A stretch of 64,000 nt of DNA from Enterobacter sp. RIT418 (GCF_003057745.1 NZ_QBJD02000011.1:85402-149401); one strand, 5' to 3'; counted from the first letter of the stretch, positions 42,064 to 50,535 are shown. Notes: generated from the letters alone by a model not told the origin. Program-made: numbers and translations.

Positions 42064-42669
42064 ATGCGAGTAATCATGTTTGACAGGCAGTCAATATTTA
42101 TTCATGGAGCGATAAACAGTCTGCGGACGTTAATTCCGGAAATAAATATTACGGGAGCTCGTCAGGCAGATGAATTTTTATCACAGCTATCGGCATCACC
42201 CACCGCTATCGCGTTGATTGACGGGAATATTCTTCAGGATGAAAATACCACGCTGCTGGAAGATCTTCAGCTTCGATTTCCCAGATTGAGCGTGGCGATC
42301 GTGTTAGCCAAAAAAGACCCTCGATACGTTGAAAAAATTCTGCAGCGAAACGTCATGGCCGTTATTCCACGCAACGCGGCGCCGGAGATGTTTTCTACCG
42401 TGCTGCATTCTATTGCGAGAGGGATGGTTTGCCTTCCGGGCGAGTGGCTGCACGATCTTAATGCGCCGCAGCAGGATTTGTCGCAGCTCAGCGAGCGCCA
42501 GTATGAGGTGCTTAAACGACTGGCAGCCGGCGAATCAAACAAGGAGATTGGTCGTTCACTGAACATCAGTGCGGGAACGGTAAAAGCACATCTGGAAACC
42601 CTGTTCCGGCGGCTGGAGGTCAAAAACAGAACCCAGGCCGCAATGCTCTATACCCGCATGATGGCCTGA
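42064..42669 (+). CDS. yhjB: LuxR-family response-regulator-like protein YhjB
   Basis: This has 201 residues (200 in E. coli YhjB). A receiver-like domain (residues 1-120) with Asp6 and ALIDGN near 56 precedes a LuxR/NarL helix-turn-helix (LSERQYEVLKRLAAGESNKEIGRSLNISAGTVKAHLETLFRRL, about 142-185). The receiver is diverged and no sensor kinase is nearby, so phosphorylation is uncertain. The 5' half is AT-rich relative to its surroundings. Its last 22 bases overlap the lysozyme-like gene on the other strand. Confidence 0.9.
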   Translation: MRVIMFDRQSIFIHGAINSLRTLIPEINITGARQADEFLSQLSASPTAIALIDGNILQDENTTLLEDLQLRFPRLSVAIVLAKKDPRYVEKILQRNVMAVIPRNAAPEMFSTVLHSIARGMVCLPGEWLHDLNAPQQDLSQLSERQYEVLKRLAAGESNKEIGRSLNISAGTVKAHLETLFRRLEVKNRTQAAMLYTRMMA

Positions 42670-42986
42670 ACCACCGTGGTTTTAAGTACAGAGATATCAT
42701 CAAGACTATAAAGTAGTGAAATAAGCGTATCGTGCTGCTGCTGTGTCAATGGCTGGTTAATATTTTCACGCAGCAGCGCTTCCCATATTTTCAGATCGTT
42801 TTGGAGCATTATTTCTGCTTCCACAGGCGTAATCAGGCCACTGAATTTTTCCCACGGGCGAATAACGTGACCATATCCTATTACCCATAAGCCTTTCTCA
42901 TCCTTGTATTTCTCCAGTGAAAGGCCCTGCTGCTGTTTTAATAGCTCAATGGCAGAAGAAGATATCTTAAGCGTATGATCGTTCAT
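42648..42986 (-). CDS. Truncated, catalytically degenerate GH24 lysozyme-like protein
   Basis: The 112 residues resemble the N-terminal two thirds of phage GH24 lysozymes: SSAIELLKQQQGLSLEKYKDEKG then LWVIGYGHV (residues 9-41) and NQPLTQQQHDTLISLLYSL near 75-93. Compared with T4 lysozyme, catalytic Glu11 is Gln20 here, Asp20 is kept as Asp29, and Thr26 is Val35. The C terminus stops about 40-50 residues early. There is no signal peptide, holin or spanin nearby. I start at ATG 42986, with AGGA 7 bases upstream; the frame stays open to 43076. It may be a phage-derived remnant with a new role. It overlaps yhjB by 22 bases. Confidence 0.7.
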   Translation of the reverse strand: MNDHTLKISSSAIELLKQQQGLSLEKYKDEKGLWVIGYGHVIRPWEKFSGLITPVEAEIMLQNDLKIWEALLRENINQPLTQQQHDTLISLLYSLDDISVLKTTVVQAIMRV

Positions 42987-43024
42987 ATTCATTTCCTCTC
43001 TAGGGCGTAAGAGTAGAGGAAATA

Positions 43025-43052
43025 GGCCCGGAGGCCTATAGGCCAAATGGCC
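43025..43052. repeat. GGCC motif repeated four times at 8-bp intervals
   Basis: GGCC occurs at 43025, 43033, 43041 and 43049, separated by CGGA, TATA and AAAT, 28 bp in all. The middle pair forms the perfect palindrome GGCCTATAGGCC. It lies 39-66 bases upstream of the lysozyme-like start and just after the GNAT gene. Confidence 0.75.
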
Positions 43053-43072
43053 ATGATTCAGCTGTTTCTCAA

Positions 43073-43597
43073 TCAATATTCTTTTTTTAATAATCCAAAG
43101 AGCCAGTCATTATGCCAGCGCCCAGCAAGGAAATAATTTTCCCGCAGCTCGCCTTCGAGACGGAATCCCACTTTTTCCAGCACGTTTCTGGAGGCAATAT
43201 TGCCCACCGTCACGGTCGCCGTGAGGCGCCGAACGCCGCCTTCGGCAAACGCAAAATCGCAGAGCGCCCGCAGAGATTCATAGCCGTATCCCTTTCCCTG
43301 CGCGAACGGCGCAAAAAGAAAGCCCACCTCGGCGCAATCTTCCTCCCGGTGAATATAGCCCGTCACCCCTAGCGGCGTGCCATTTTGCGCGTCGCGCACC
43401 GTAAGGCAGAGCCAATGGGCGCTGCCGGGGCGCCACGGCTGCAGGCGAGCGTCAAACGCGTCGCGAATGTCCGCAACGGAGCGGTCCTGCGCAACATAAC
43501 GCATTACCTCCGCGTTTTGTTGTAACGCCAGAAAGAAGGGCCAGTCGGCGGCCTGTAGAGGCGAGCAGCGTAAGCGCGCGGTGGTTAAAGCTGGCAT
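43073..43597 (-). CDS. GNAT acetyltransferase, RimJ/RimL type
   Basis: This is a predicted N-acetyltransferase of 174 residues from ATG 43597 (MPALTTARLRCSPLQ), with AGGAG 6 bases upstream. The acetyl-CoA loop is visible as FAQGKGYGYESLRALCDFAF near residues 98-117, and the C-terminal VGNIASRNVLEKVGFRLEGELRE near 131-153 is the family hallmark. The substrate (ribosomal protein, antibiotic or other amine) is unknown. It is on the same strand as the lysozyme-like gene, 86 bases upstream of it, so the two may be cotranscribed. Confidence 0.88.
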   Translation of the reverse strand: MPALTTARLRCSPLQAADWPFFLALQQNAEVMRYVAQDRSVADIRDAFDARLQPWRPGSAHWLCLTVRDAQNGTPLGVTGYIHREEDCAEVGFLFAPFAQGKGYGYESLRALCDFAFAEGGVRRLTATVTVGNIASRNVLEKVGFRLEGELRENYFLAGRWHNDWLFGLLKKEY

Positions 43598-43748
43598 GCG
43601 GTTTCTCCTGAAAGACCTGCCAATGATTATAGGGTTTGTCACTTTTTTTCAACAAAAACTCAGGTATGGTTTAACGTCGTATTAATAAAAAGAAAAACGG
43701 CCAGAACCTGGCTCATTTTGGTGCCTTCGTTGCCTCTCAAGGAAAACA

Positions 43749-45341
43749 ATGACTCTGAGTTCATCACACCGCATCCGCGAACAGTTTGAACACTGCCTGA
43801 CGGTTATTCGCCACGCGTCAGTAGAGATCCTTCTCCTGCTCAACGTGCATGTTGCCGAAGGTAAAGATCCGCGCTGGTTCCTGGAGCAGTTGGATAACGC
43901 TCGCTTAGGGCTGGGCGGCTGGGGTGCGGTGGCAAAGCAGCTCAACCTCAACGACGCGGAGATGTCGGCATTTACGCTGCAGCTTCGCCTCCTGCAGCAG
44001 CGCGTTCCCCAGTATGAGAGCGGTCAGGACGTGAGCGAGAACCAGCTTATCGCGGCAATGCGTTTTGTCACCTCGCTGGAGCATCTGCGCCTTCAGCAGC
44101 CCCTTCTGACCTACAGCACCGAGCTGGCCCCCGGAGACGAAATTCAGCAGCAGCAGGCGCGCAAGCAGGTACGGGCGATTGAGCTGATGATTAAGGGCCT
44201 GATACAGCAGGCGTGGCCCGATCCGGTGCGGCTGAATAACCACCTCAAAACGCTGTTTAACGCCGACCGCGTGCGCCGCTGGCTTAAGCTTGGTGAGATC
44301 AACGATATCCTGAGCGGCATGATGTTCAGCGAGCTGGCGCAAATGGTGGTCGATAAAAAAGAGTACAGCCGTTACTACGCCTCGCTGTTCAGCGACCCGA
44401 TGATGCTGACGCTGCTGGTCGACCCGCGAAAAACGCTACAAACCTTTCTGGACGACATCCGCCAAATCCGCAACGGCATCACCGTTCAGCAGCCGCTAAG
44501 TTCGGCGCAAATTCAGCTGCTGGACACCTATTACTCGCAAATTACCCGGCCCGTGCAGCGCGCATTTGAAGAGGGACGGACGCGCATCAACCCGGCGGGG
44601 CTGATGGCCGTCGACGCCAGCGAGCTGCACGCGTTCTGGGAGCACGCGCAGAAAAGGGATCGCGTCACCGGAAGCGATCTGTTTGAGGTGCGCGACACCA
44701 TTGAAAAGCCGACGCAGCGCGCGCCGCGCACGCCGGAACAGCGCGAGCAGCTGATCTCCGGGGCGCTGTGGGGGGCCGTCGGCGTGATGGTTATCGCCAT
44801 CGTGGTCGGCGGGTTCATCGTCGTCACCAGCGGTAAGCCGCAGCAGGCCGTGGCGAGCGCGGCAGAACCCGCGCAAGCGCCGCAGGAGATGCGGGAAACG
44901 CCCTCCTCACGCGAAACGCTGACCCGCCAGGGCGTGACCTGGGACGAAAACAATTTCCGCTCGGCCATTAACCGCAACGATACGCGCGTCGCGCTGCTCT
45001 TCCTGCAGGGTGGAATGGACTGGAAGGTGTCGTGGACGGAAGAGGCTATGGCAGCGGGCCATGACGACGTGCTGGAGCTGATGCTGCGCTACCGGCAGCA
45101 GATGGTGGAAAAGAAGCCGTGCCGCCGCTTTATCAATACGCTTAGCCACGCCATGGCAAACGGCGAATCGCTGACGTCGGTCCGCAAACAGTACCTGAAG
45201 GCATTTTGCACCGTTCCCGCCGTCGTGAAGCGCCAGCAGCACGACGCGGAGATGGCGAAACGTCGCGCGCTGGCGCAGCCGGACGCGACGACTAAAAAAT
45301 GGCAGGCAATACAGAGCGCGATTTACGACGTGATTCGCTAG
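43749..45341 (+). CDS. HEPN-family membrane protein (STY4199-like) with ankyrin-like C terminus
   Basis: The 530 residues divide into an N-terminal all-helical half (1-330), a membrane helix (LWGAVGVMVIAIVVGGFIVV, about 338-360), a linker of about 35 residues rich in Ala, Pro and Glu, and a helical C terminus. The C terminus has an ankyrin-like pair of helices (FRSAINRNDTRVALLFLQGG... then AMAAGHDDVLELMLRYRQ, about 405-455). I recall a Salmonella STY4199 family described as HEPN-containing at this locus; that assignment is from memory. The canonical Arg-x4-6-His RNase motif is not obvious; DIRQIRNGIT near 240 is the closest site. It is convergent with tusA, 15 bases away. Function unknown. 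Confidence 0.75.
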   Translation: MTLSSSHRIREQFEHCLTVIRHASVEILLLLNVHVAEGKDPRWFLEQLDNARLGLGGWGAVAKQLNLNDAEMSAFTLQLRLLQQRVPQYESGQDVSENQLIAAMRFVTSLEHLRLQQPLLTYSTELAPGDEIQQQQARKQVRAIELMIKGLIQQAWPDPVRLNNHLKTLFNADRVRRWLKLGEINDILSGMMFSELAQMVVDKKEYSRYYASLFSDPMMLTLLVDPRKTLQTFLDDIRQIRNGITVQQPLSSAQIQLLDTYYSQITRPVQRAFEEGRTRINPAGLMAVDASELHAFWEHAQKRDRVTGSDLFEVRDTIEKPTQRAPRTPEQREQLISGALWGAVGVMVIAIVVGGFIVVTSGKPQQAVASAAEPAQAPQEMRETPSSRETLTRQGVTWDENNFRSAINRNDTRVALLFLQGGMDWKVSWTEEAMAAGHDDVLELMLRYRQQMVEKKPCRRFINTLSHAMANGESLTSVRKQYLKAFCTVPAVVKRQQHDAEMAKRRALAQPDATTKKWQAIQSAIYDVIR

Positions 45342-45356
45342 CCCGCGGGCTCGAGG

Positions 45357-45602
45357 CTACTGCCCCTTGCGAATCAAATACCGGTACGGCAGCGCGTCGG
45401 TCGCCTGGGCCACCAGCTCGTGCTCCATAAAGGTACAAAAGCCGGGAATATCGCGGGTGGTGGCCGGGTCGTCGGCAACGATCAGCAGCGTTTCGCCTGC
45501 CTGCATATTGCGTACGGTTTTGCGCACCATCATGACCGGCTCCGGGCAGCGGAGGCCCTGAGCGTCAAGGGTATGATCTGGAGTGGAGAATACGTCGGTC
45601 AT
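45357..45602 (-). CDS. tusA: Sulfur-carrier protein TusA
   Basis: TusA takes persulfide sulfur from IscS and passes it to TusBCD for the 2-thiouridine modification of tRNA wobble positions. The 81 residues match E. coli in length, and the active cysteine is Cys19 in [10 protein letters not shown]. It is the point where K-12 order resumes; in K-12 zntA lies beside it, here absent. Confidence 0.97.
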   Translation of the reverse strand: MTDVFSTPDHTLDAQGLRCPEPVMMVRKTVRNMQAGETLLIVADDPATTRDIPGFCTFMEHELVAQATDALPYRYLIRKGQ

Positions 45603-45770
45603 TTTCTTCTCGTTGGTGTAAAAACGGCTGTAGTTTACGCCCCGCGACTCTCAATGCAAACAGGTTAACGATTGCGTGAAAATCAACCATTGCAAATGAC
45701 CGTCAAAGCAGTATCATGCGGCGGCTTTATTGGGTTCCCTCACCCCAAATTTTAATCAAAAAGGTACAAT

Positions 45771-46436
45771 ATGAGCTCCTTTACACACCCTCAACGCGTC
45801 AAGGCGTTGTTCTGGCTTTCGCTTTTTCATCTGCTGGTGATCACCTCCAGCAACTATCTGGTGCAGCTGCCGATCTCCATTTTTGGTTTTCACACCACCT
45901 GGGGCGCGTTTAGCTTTCCGTTTATTTTCCTCGCCACCGATTTAACCGTGCGGATTTTTGGCGCACCGCTGGCACGCCGCATTATTTTCGCGGTGATGAT
46001 GCCCGCGCTGTTCGTTTCGTACGTGATTTCATCCCTGTTTTACATGGGCAGCTGGCAAGGTTTGGAAGCACTCACTAACTTCAACCTGTTCGTGGCGCGC
46101 ATCGCGGCGGCAAGCTTTATGGCCTACGCCCTGGGGCAGATCCTCGACGTTCACGTCTTTAACCGCCTGCGGCAAAACCACCGCTGGTGGATGGCGCCGA
46201 CCGCCTCGACGCTGTTTGGCAATGTGAGCGATACGCTGGCGTTTTTCTTCATCGCCTTCTGGCGCAGCCCAGACGCGTTTATGGCCGAGCACTGGATGGA
46301 AATCGCGCTGGTGGACTACTGCTTTAAGGTGCTTATCAGCATCGTGTTCTTCCTGCCGATGTACGGGGTACTATTGAATATGCTGATGAAAAGGCTGGCA
46401 GATAAATCTGAAATCACCGCATTGCAGGCAGGTTAA
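45771..46436 (+). CDS. yhhQ: Queuosine precursor transporter YhhQ
   Basis: YhhQ imports 7-cyano- and 7-aminomethyl-7-deazaguanine for queuosine tRNA modification. The 221 residues match the E. coli length, with about six membrane helices. The family segment FPFIFLATDLTVRIFG lies near residues 50-65, and TASTLFGNVSDTLAFFFIAFW near 145. It is divergent from tusA. I see no preQ1-type riboswitch in the 168 bases upstream. Confidence 0.96.
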   Translation: MSSFTHPQRVKALFWLSLFHLLVITSSNYLVQLPISIFGFHTTWGAFSFPFIFLATDLTVRIFGAPLARRIIFAVMMPALFVSYVISSLFYMGSWQGLEALTNFNLFVARIAAASFMAYALGQILDVHVFNRLRQNHRWWMAPTASTLFGNVSDTLAFFFIAFWRSPDAFMAEHWMEIALVDYCFKVLISIVFFLPMYGVLLNMLMKRLADKSEITALQAG

Positions 46437-46508
46437 GGGTTCGCTTTATCAGTTGTGATAAGATGGATGAATGAGCCGCTATGGCCGTTTATCGAAAGGA
46501 AGAAGTCA

Positions 46509-47066
46509 ATGCGCAATCTGGTTAAATATGTCGGGATCGGCCTGCTGGTTGTTGGCCTTGCAGCCTGTGATAACAGCGACACCAAAACGCCTGCTCAGGG
46601 CGCGTCCGCTGAAAGCAATGCCACGGGGCAGCCGGTCAGCCTGATGGATGGCAAACTCAGTTTCTCTCTGCCGGCGGATATGACCGATCAGAGCGGCAAG
46701 CTGGGCACCCAGGCGAACAACATGCACGTCTATTCTGACGCTACCGGGCAGAAAGCGGTGATTGTGATCGTCGGCGACGACACCAGCGAAGATCTGGGCG
46801 TGCTCGCTAAGCGTCTGGAAGAGCAGCAGCGCGGCCGTGACCCGCAGCTGCAGGTTGTCACCAATAAATCCATCGAGCTGAAAGGCCACACGCTGCAGCA
46901 GCTCGACAGCATTATCTCGGCGAAAGGCCAGACGGCCTACTCTTCCGTGGTGCTCGGCAAGATTGATAACAAGCTGCTGACCCTGCAGATTACCCTGCCA
47001 GCGGACGATCAGCAGAAAGCGCAAACCGCCGCGGAAAACATCATTAACACCATCGCGATTCAGTAA
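46509..47066 (+). CDS. dcrB: Lipoprotein DcrB
   Basis: DcrB is a predicted inner-membrane/periplasmic lipoprotein needed for phage C1 and C6 DNA entry in E. coli studies. The ATG at 46509 ([16 protein letters not shown]) has GGAAGAAG upstream and gives 185 residues, as in E. coli. The lipobox is LAAC with the lipid-bearing Cys20. A short polar linker then leads to a compact domain. It is convergent with yhhS, only 3 bases apart. Confidence 0.95.
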   Translation: MRNLVKYVGIGLLVVGLAACDNSDTKTPAQGASAESNATGQPVSLMDGKLSFSLPADMTDQSGKLGTQANNMHVYSDATGQKAVIVIVGDDTSEDLGVLAKRLEEQQRGRDPQLQVVTNKSIELKGHTLQQLDSIISAKGQTAYSSVVLGKIDNKLLTLQITLPADDQQKAQTAAENIINTIAIQ

Positions 47067-47069
47067 TTT

Positions 47070-48287
47070 TCACGATGATGACGTGGCCTCCCGGGCGTGC
47101 TCGGGGGGCCATTTTTTTAGCCGCCACGCCAGCAGAAGCGCCACCGCCACCAGGCCCGCCGCGGCAAGATAAATCACCGGCACGCCCGCCCAGGCCATCA
47201 CCAGCCCCGCCAGCGGCCCGGTGATCCCCAGCGACATATCCATAAACACCGTATAGGTTGCCAGCGCCGCGCCCTGATTTTGCGGCGGCACCGCCTTCAC
47301 CGCCACGACGCCCAGCGCCGGGAACACCAGCGAGAACCCCGCCCCCGCCAGGAAAACGCCGACTTTCGCCATCCACGGTGCGGTGGCGACGCCGGTCAGG
47401 AGCAGGCCAACAATCTCCACGGCGAAGCAGATCATCGCCACGTTCAGGCCGCCCAGGCGGTTTATCCCGTTCGGGAAAAGTAAGCGAGCACCCACAAACG
47501 CGCAGCTAAAGAGCGTTAACGCAAAGGCCGCGCCGTCCCAGCCTTTGGCATCGTAAAACAGCGTGATAAACGTTGCGATGGTGCCAAAGCCGGCGGAAGC
47601 CAGCGCCAGCGCCATCCCGTACAGCCAGACGCGCCCCAGCACGGCGCGAAACGGCAGCGGCTTGCCCTTGTTGGCCTTGACCTTCGGGCGCGGCAGCGCG
47701 AAGGCAATCGCCAGCAGCGCGATGACCATAATCGTGACGGCTAGCCCGTAAAGGCCGCCGTAGGCATAACACACCACGCCGAGCGGCGCGCCGATCGCCA
47801 TCGCGCCGTAGGTCACAATGCCGTTCCACGAGATCACCCTGCCGATGTGGGGCGCCCCCACAACGCCGACGCCCCACAGCGTGGATCCTGTTCCCGCCAG
47901 GCTCTGGCCGATGCCTAAAATCACTCGGCCCAGGCACAGCAGCGCCAGGCTCAACAGCGGCCAGTGGCTGGTGGAGGCGGCCAGCAGGTAGCTCAGCCCG
48001 CTCAGGAAGCAGCCGCACAGTCCTATCACGACAACGCTTTTTGGCCCGAACCGATCCGCATAGCGCCCCGCATGCGGGCGGCTCAGGAGCGTGGCAAAAT
48101 ACTGCAGGCTAATTACCAGCCCGGCCCAGAAGGCGCTAAAGCCCATTACGTCGTGAACATACCCCGGCAGCACGGCCAGCGGCAGGCCGATCGTCAGGTA
48201 GCTGGCGAAGTTGAAGATAACAACGGAGACAATGCGCAGATTGAGGCGAAATCCGCTCAGCGCCGGTTCGGCGGCAGGTTCGGGCAT
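47070..48287 (-). CDS. yhhS: MFS transporter YhhS
   Basis: This is a 12-helix major facilitator of the UPF0226/YhhS group, 405 residues from ATG 48287 (MPEPAAEPALSGFRLN), the E. coli length. Family motifs LSRPHAGRYADRFGPKSVV near residue 67 and LGRVILGIGQSLAGTGST near 112 are intact. E. coli YhhS has been linked to arabinose efflux and glyphosate tolerance on overexpression; the natural substrate is unknown. Confidence 0.95.
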   Translation of the reverse strand: MPEPAAEPALSGFRLNLRIVSVVIFNFASYLTIGLPLAVLPGYVHDVMGFSAFWAGLVISLQYFATLLSRPHAGRYADRFGPKSVVVIGLCGCFLSGLSYLLAASTSHWPLLSLALLCLGRVILGIGQSLAGTGSTLWGVGVVGAPHIGRVISWNGIVTYGAMAIGAPLGVVCYAYGGLYGLAVTIMVIALLAIAFALPRPKVKANKGKPLPFRAVLGRVWLYGMALALASAGFGTIATFITLFYDAKGWDGAAFALTLFSCAFVGARLLFPNGINRLGGLNVAMICFAVEIVGLLLTGVATAPWMAKVGVFLAGAGFSLVFPALGVVAVKAVPPQNQGAALATYTVFMDMSLGITGPLAGLVMAWAGVPVIYLAAAGLVAVALLLAWRLKKWPPEHAREATSSS

Positions 48288-48427
48288 GACGTTTCTCTGA
48301 TTTTTGCAACGGTGTTTCACTATTACCACGATGCCCGGTGAAAATCAGCCTCGACTTTCAGATAAGCGCCCCAGACGAAGCGAATCCCGCACACTACACT
48401 TAACGAGCCCACGAAAAAGGAAAACCT

Positions 48428-49477
48428 ATGACACCTACCCAGCCCGATAAAGCGGGTTTGCACATTTTATTGAAGCTTGCCTGCCTGGTGGTGATCCTTG
48501 CAGGGATTCACTCAGCGGCCGATATTATTGTTCAACTTCTGCTGGCCCTCTTCTTTGCCATTGTTCTTAATCCGCTGGTGACGTGGTTCTTGCGTCGCGG
48601 CGTGAGCCGCCCGGTGGCTATCACCATTGTGGTCATCGTCATGCTCATCGTGCTGACGGCCCTGTTCGGCGTGCTGGCGGCGTCGCTCAGCGAATTCTCC
48701 ACCATGCTGCCGCAGTACAACAAAGCGCTGACCCGCAAGCTGGTTGACCTGCAGGAGATGATACCGTTCCTCAATCTGCATATCTCCCCGGAGCGCATGC
48801 TGCGCAGGATGGACTCGGAAAAGCTGATGACCTACGCCACCACCCTGATGACCGGGCTTTCCGGCGCGATGGCAAGCATCCTGCTGCTGGTGATGACGGT
48901 GGTGTTTATGCTCTTTGAGGTCCGCCACGTTCCCTACAAGCTGCGCTTTGCGCTCAATAACCCGCAGATCCACATTGCTGGCCTGCACCGCGCGCTGAAA
49001 GGCGTAACCAAATATCTGGCGCTAAAAACGCTGCTCAGCCTCTGGACGGGCGTGCTCGTCTGGCTGGGGCTTGAGCTGATGGACATTCAGTTTGCCCTGA
49101 TGTGGGGCGTACTGGCGTTTCTGCTGAACTACGTTCCCAATATCGGGGCGGTGCTTTCCGCCGTGCCGCCCATGATCCAGGCCTTTTTGTTCAATGGTTT
49201 TTATGAATGCATGCTCATCGGGGCGCTGTTCCTCGTCGTGCATATGGTGCTGGGGAATATTCTTGAACCACGGATGATGGGCCACCGCCTGGGGATGTCG
49301 ACGCTGGTGGTCTTTTTATCCTTACTGGTGTGGGGATGGCTGCTGGGTCCGGTGGGTATGCTGCTCTCGGTGCCGTTGACCAGCGTATGTAAAATCTGGA
49401 TGGAGACCACCAAGGGCGGGAGCAAGCTGGCGATACTCCTCGGACCAGGGCGTCCCAAGAGCCGATTACCGGGCTAA
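48428..49477 (+). CDS. yhhT: AI-2E/PerM-family transporter YhhT
   Basis: This is an integral membrane protein of the AI-2E transporter (PerM) superfamily, 349 residues as in E. coli YhhT, with two helices near the N terminus, an amphipathic middle (about 80-150), and five further helices. Conserved LNYVPNIGAVLSAVPP lies near residue 235. The substrate is unproven. It is divergent from yhhS with an intergenic gap of 140 bases. Confidence 0.94.
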   Translation: MTPTQPDKAGLHILLKLACLVVILAGIHSAADIIVQLLLALFFAIVLNPLVTWFLRRGVSRPVAITIVVIVMLIVLTALFGVLAASLSEFSTMLPQYNKALTRKLVDLQEMIPFLNLHISPERMLRRMDSEKLMTYATTLMTGLSGAMASILLLVMTVVFMLFEVRHVPYKLRFALNNPQIHIAGLHRALKGVTKYLALKTLLSLWTGVLVWLGLELMDIQFALMWGVLAFLLNYVPNIGAVLSAVPPMIQAFLFNGFYECMLIGALFLVVHMVLGNILEPRMMGHRLGMSTLVVFLSLLVWGWLLGPVGMLLSVPLTSVCKIWMETTKGGSKLAILLGPGRPKSRLPG

Positions 49478-49580
49478 ACCCGGAATGCGGTTAGCCATTC
49501 GCGCTGCCAATGGATTATAGTAATGGTTTCGCCGCGTGACTGTGCGGTTCTTACTGCATTAACTGAAGGCCAGACGTTAT

Positions 49581-50180
49581 ATGTACCAGGTTTTTCTGGG
49601 AAAAATCTCCACGCTAAGCAACGATAATTGGGCTGAAGCGCTGGCCAGACATGCACCGCAAGACGCACGGCGCGCCCGCTGGCTGGCCGGACGAGGGCTA
49701 CTTTCGCGCCTGTTCGATCCTCAGCCGCTGCCGGAAATTGTCTACAGCGAGCAGGGGAAACCGGGCTTTGCGAACGGTTTTCCGCTGTGGTTTAGCGTTA
49801 GCCACTGCGAGGACGATATCGCGCTGATCGTCAGCGATGAAGGTGAAGTGGGCTGTTCGCTCGAACATATTCGTGCGCAGGATAACTGGCGCACGCTTGC
49901 CAACGCGGTCTTCAGCAATGCCGAACACGATGAGCTAGAGCAGGAAGCAGCCGAGCGCCAGCTGGCCGCGTTCTGGCGCATCTGGACGCGCAAAGGGGCC
50001 ATCATCAAGCAGCGTGACGGCCACCCCTGGCAGATGGTCAGCATCGACAGCGCCGCCGGGTTACACTCGGTCAGCCACTGCCAGATTGACGCCCTGAGCC
50101 TTGCCGTCTGTACCGCTACGCCCTTCGCGCTTACGACGACGCTGATCCGCTCGGTCGACGGCGCGCTGGCCGGAAAATAG
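49581..50180 (+). CDS. acpT: AcpT-like phosphopantetheinyl transferase, probably inactive
   Basis: The 199 residues align along their length with E. coli AcpT (195), which adds phosphopantetheine to dedicated carrier proteins. The WFSVSHCEDDIAL segment near 70-82 and the E. coli-like WRIWTRK near 132 are clear. However the metal site is changed: the usual GCDIE reads GCSLE (Ser93, codon TCG, for Asp; Glu95 kept), and the usual WTRKEAxxK reads WTRKGAIIK (Gly139, codon GGG, for Glu). So two of three Mg-binding acidic residues of this family are lost. The reading frame is intact. It follows yhhT by about 100 bases; the last 50 bases overlap arnF convergently. Confidence 0.9.
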   Translation: MYQVFLGKISTLSNDNWAEALARHAPQDARRARWLAGRGLLSRLFDPQPLPEIVYSEQGKPGFANGFPLWFSVSHCEDDIALIVSDEGEVGCSLEHIRAQDNWRTLANAVFSNAEHDELEQEAAERQLAAFWRIWTRKGAIIKQRDGHPWQMVSIDSAAGLHSVSHCQIDALSLAVCTATPFALTTTLIRSVDGALAGK

Positions 50181-50535
50181 TCAGCACGCCCAGAATAATA
50201 CATCCAACGCCCGCCAGCCCGCGCCAGGAGAAGTGCTCTTCCCAGCCTGGCAGCGCGATCGCCGCGGCCCAGACCAGGATATAGCTCAGGCTCAGCAGGG
50301 CGTAAGCTTTGCTAAGCGCCATTCGCTGCAGCGCCAGATACCAACAGCCCATCGACGCCACATACCCCGCGAGGCCGAGCGCCAGCGAGCCGGTGCCGGG
50401 AGCGGTATGCCACAGCGCAGCAGCAAACGCGGTGACGTCGCTGACGGGCGGCAACAGCACCATCGCGTGCCGCAGCAGCAGCTGCGCCGCGCTGACCAAC
50501 GCCACGCTGCATAAGGCCCAAAACGCCCCTTTCAC
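50131..50535 (-). CDS. arnF: Undecaprenyl-phosphate-L-Ara4N flippase subunit ArnF
   Basis: ArnF is half of the EmrE-like ArnEF flippase that moves undecaprenyl-phosphate-L-Ara4N to the periplasmic face. It has 134 residues (128 in E. coli) and four membrane helices; [20 protein letters not shown] near residue 73 is the family hallmark. It is the last gene of arnBCADTEF. Its start overlaps the arnE stop by 4 bases; its 3' end overlaps acpT by 50 bases on the opposite strand. Confidence 0.95.
   Translation of the reverse strand: MKGAFWALCSVALVSAAQLLLRHAMVLLPPVSDVTAFAAALWHTAPGTGSLALGLAGYVASMGCWYLALQRMALSKAYALLSLSYILVWAAAIALPGWEEHFSWRGLAGVGCIILGVLTIFRPARRRPSGSASS

Noticed and set aside
42648..43076. 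Prophage lysis cassette
   Set aside because: Only one truncated lysozyme-like frame is present; there is no holin, spanin, integrase or other phage gene.
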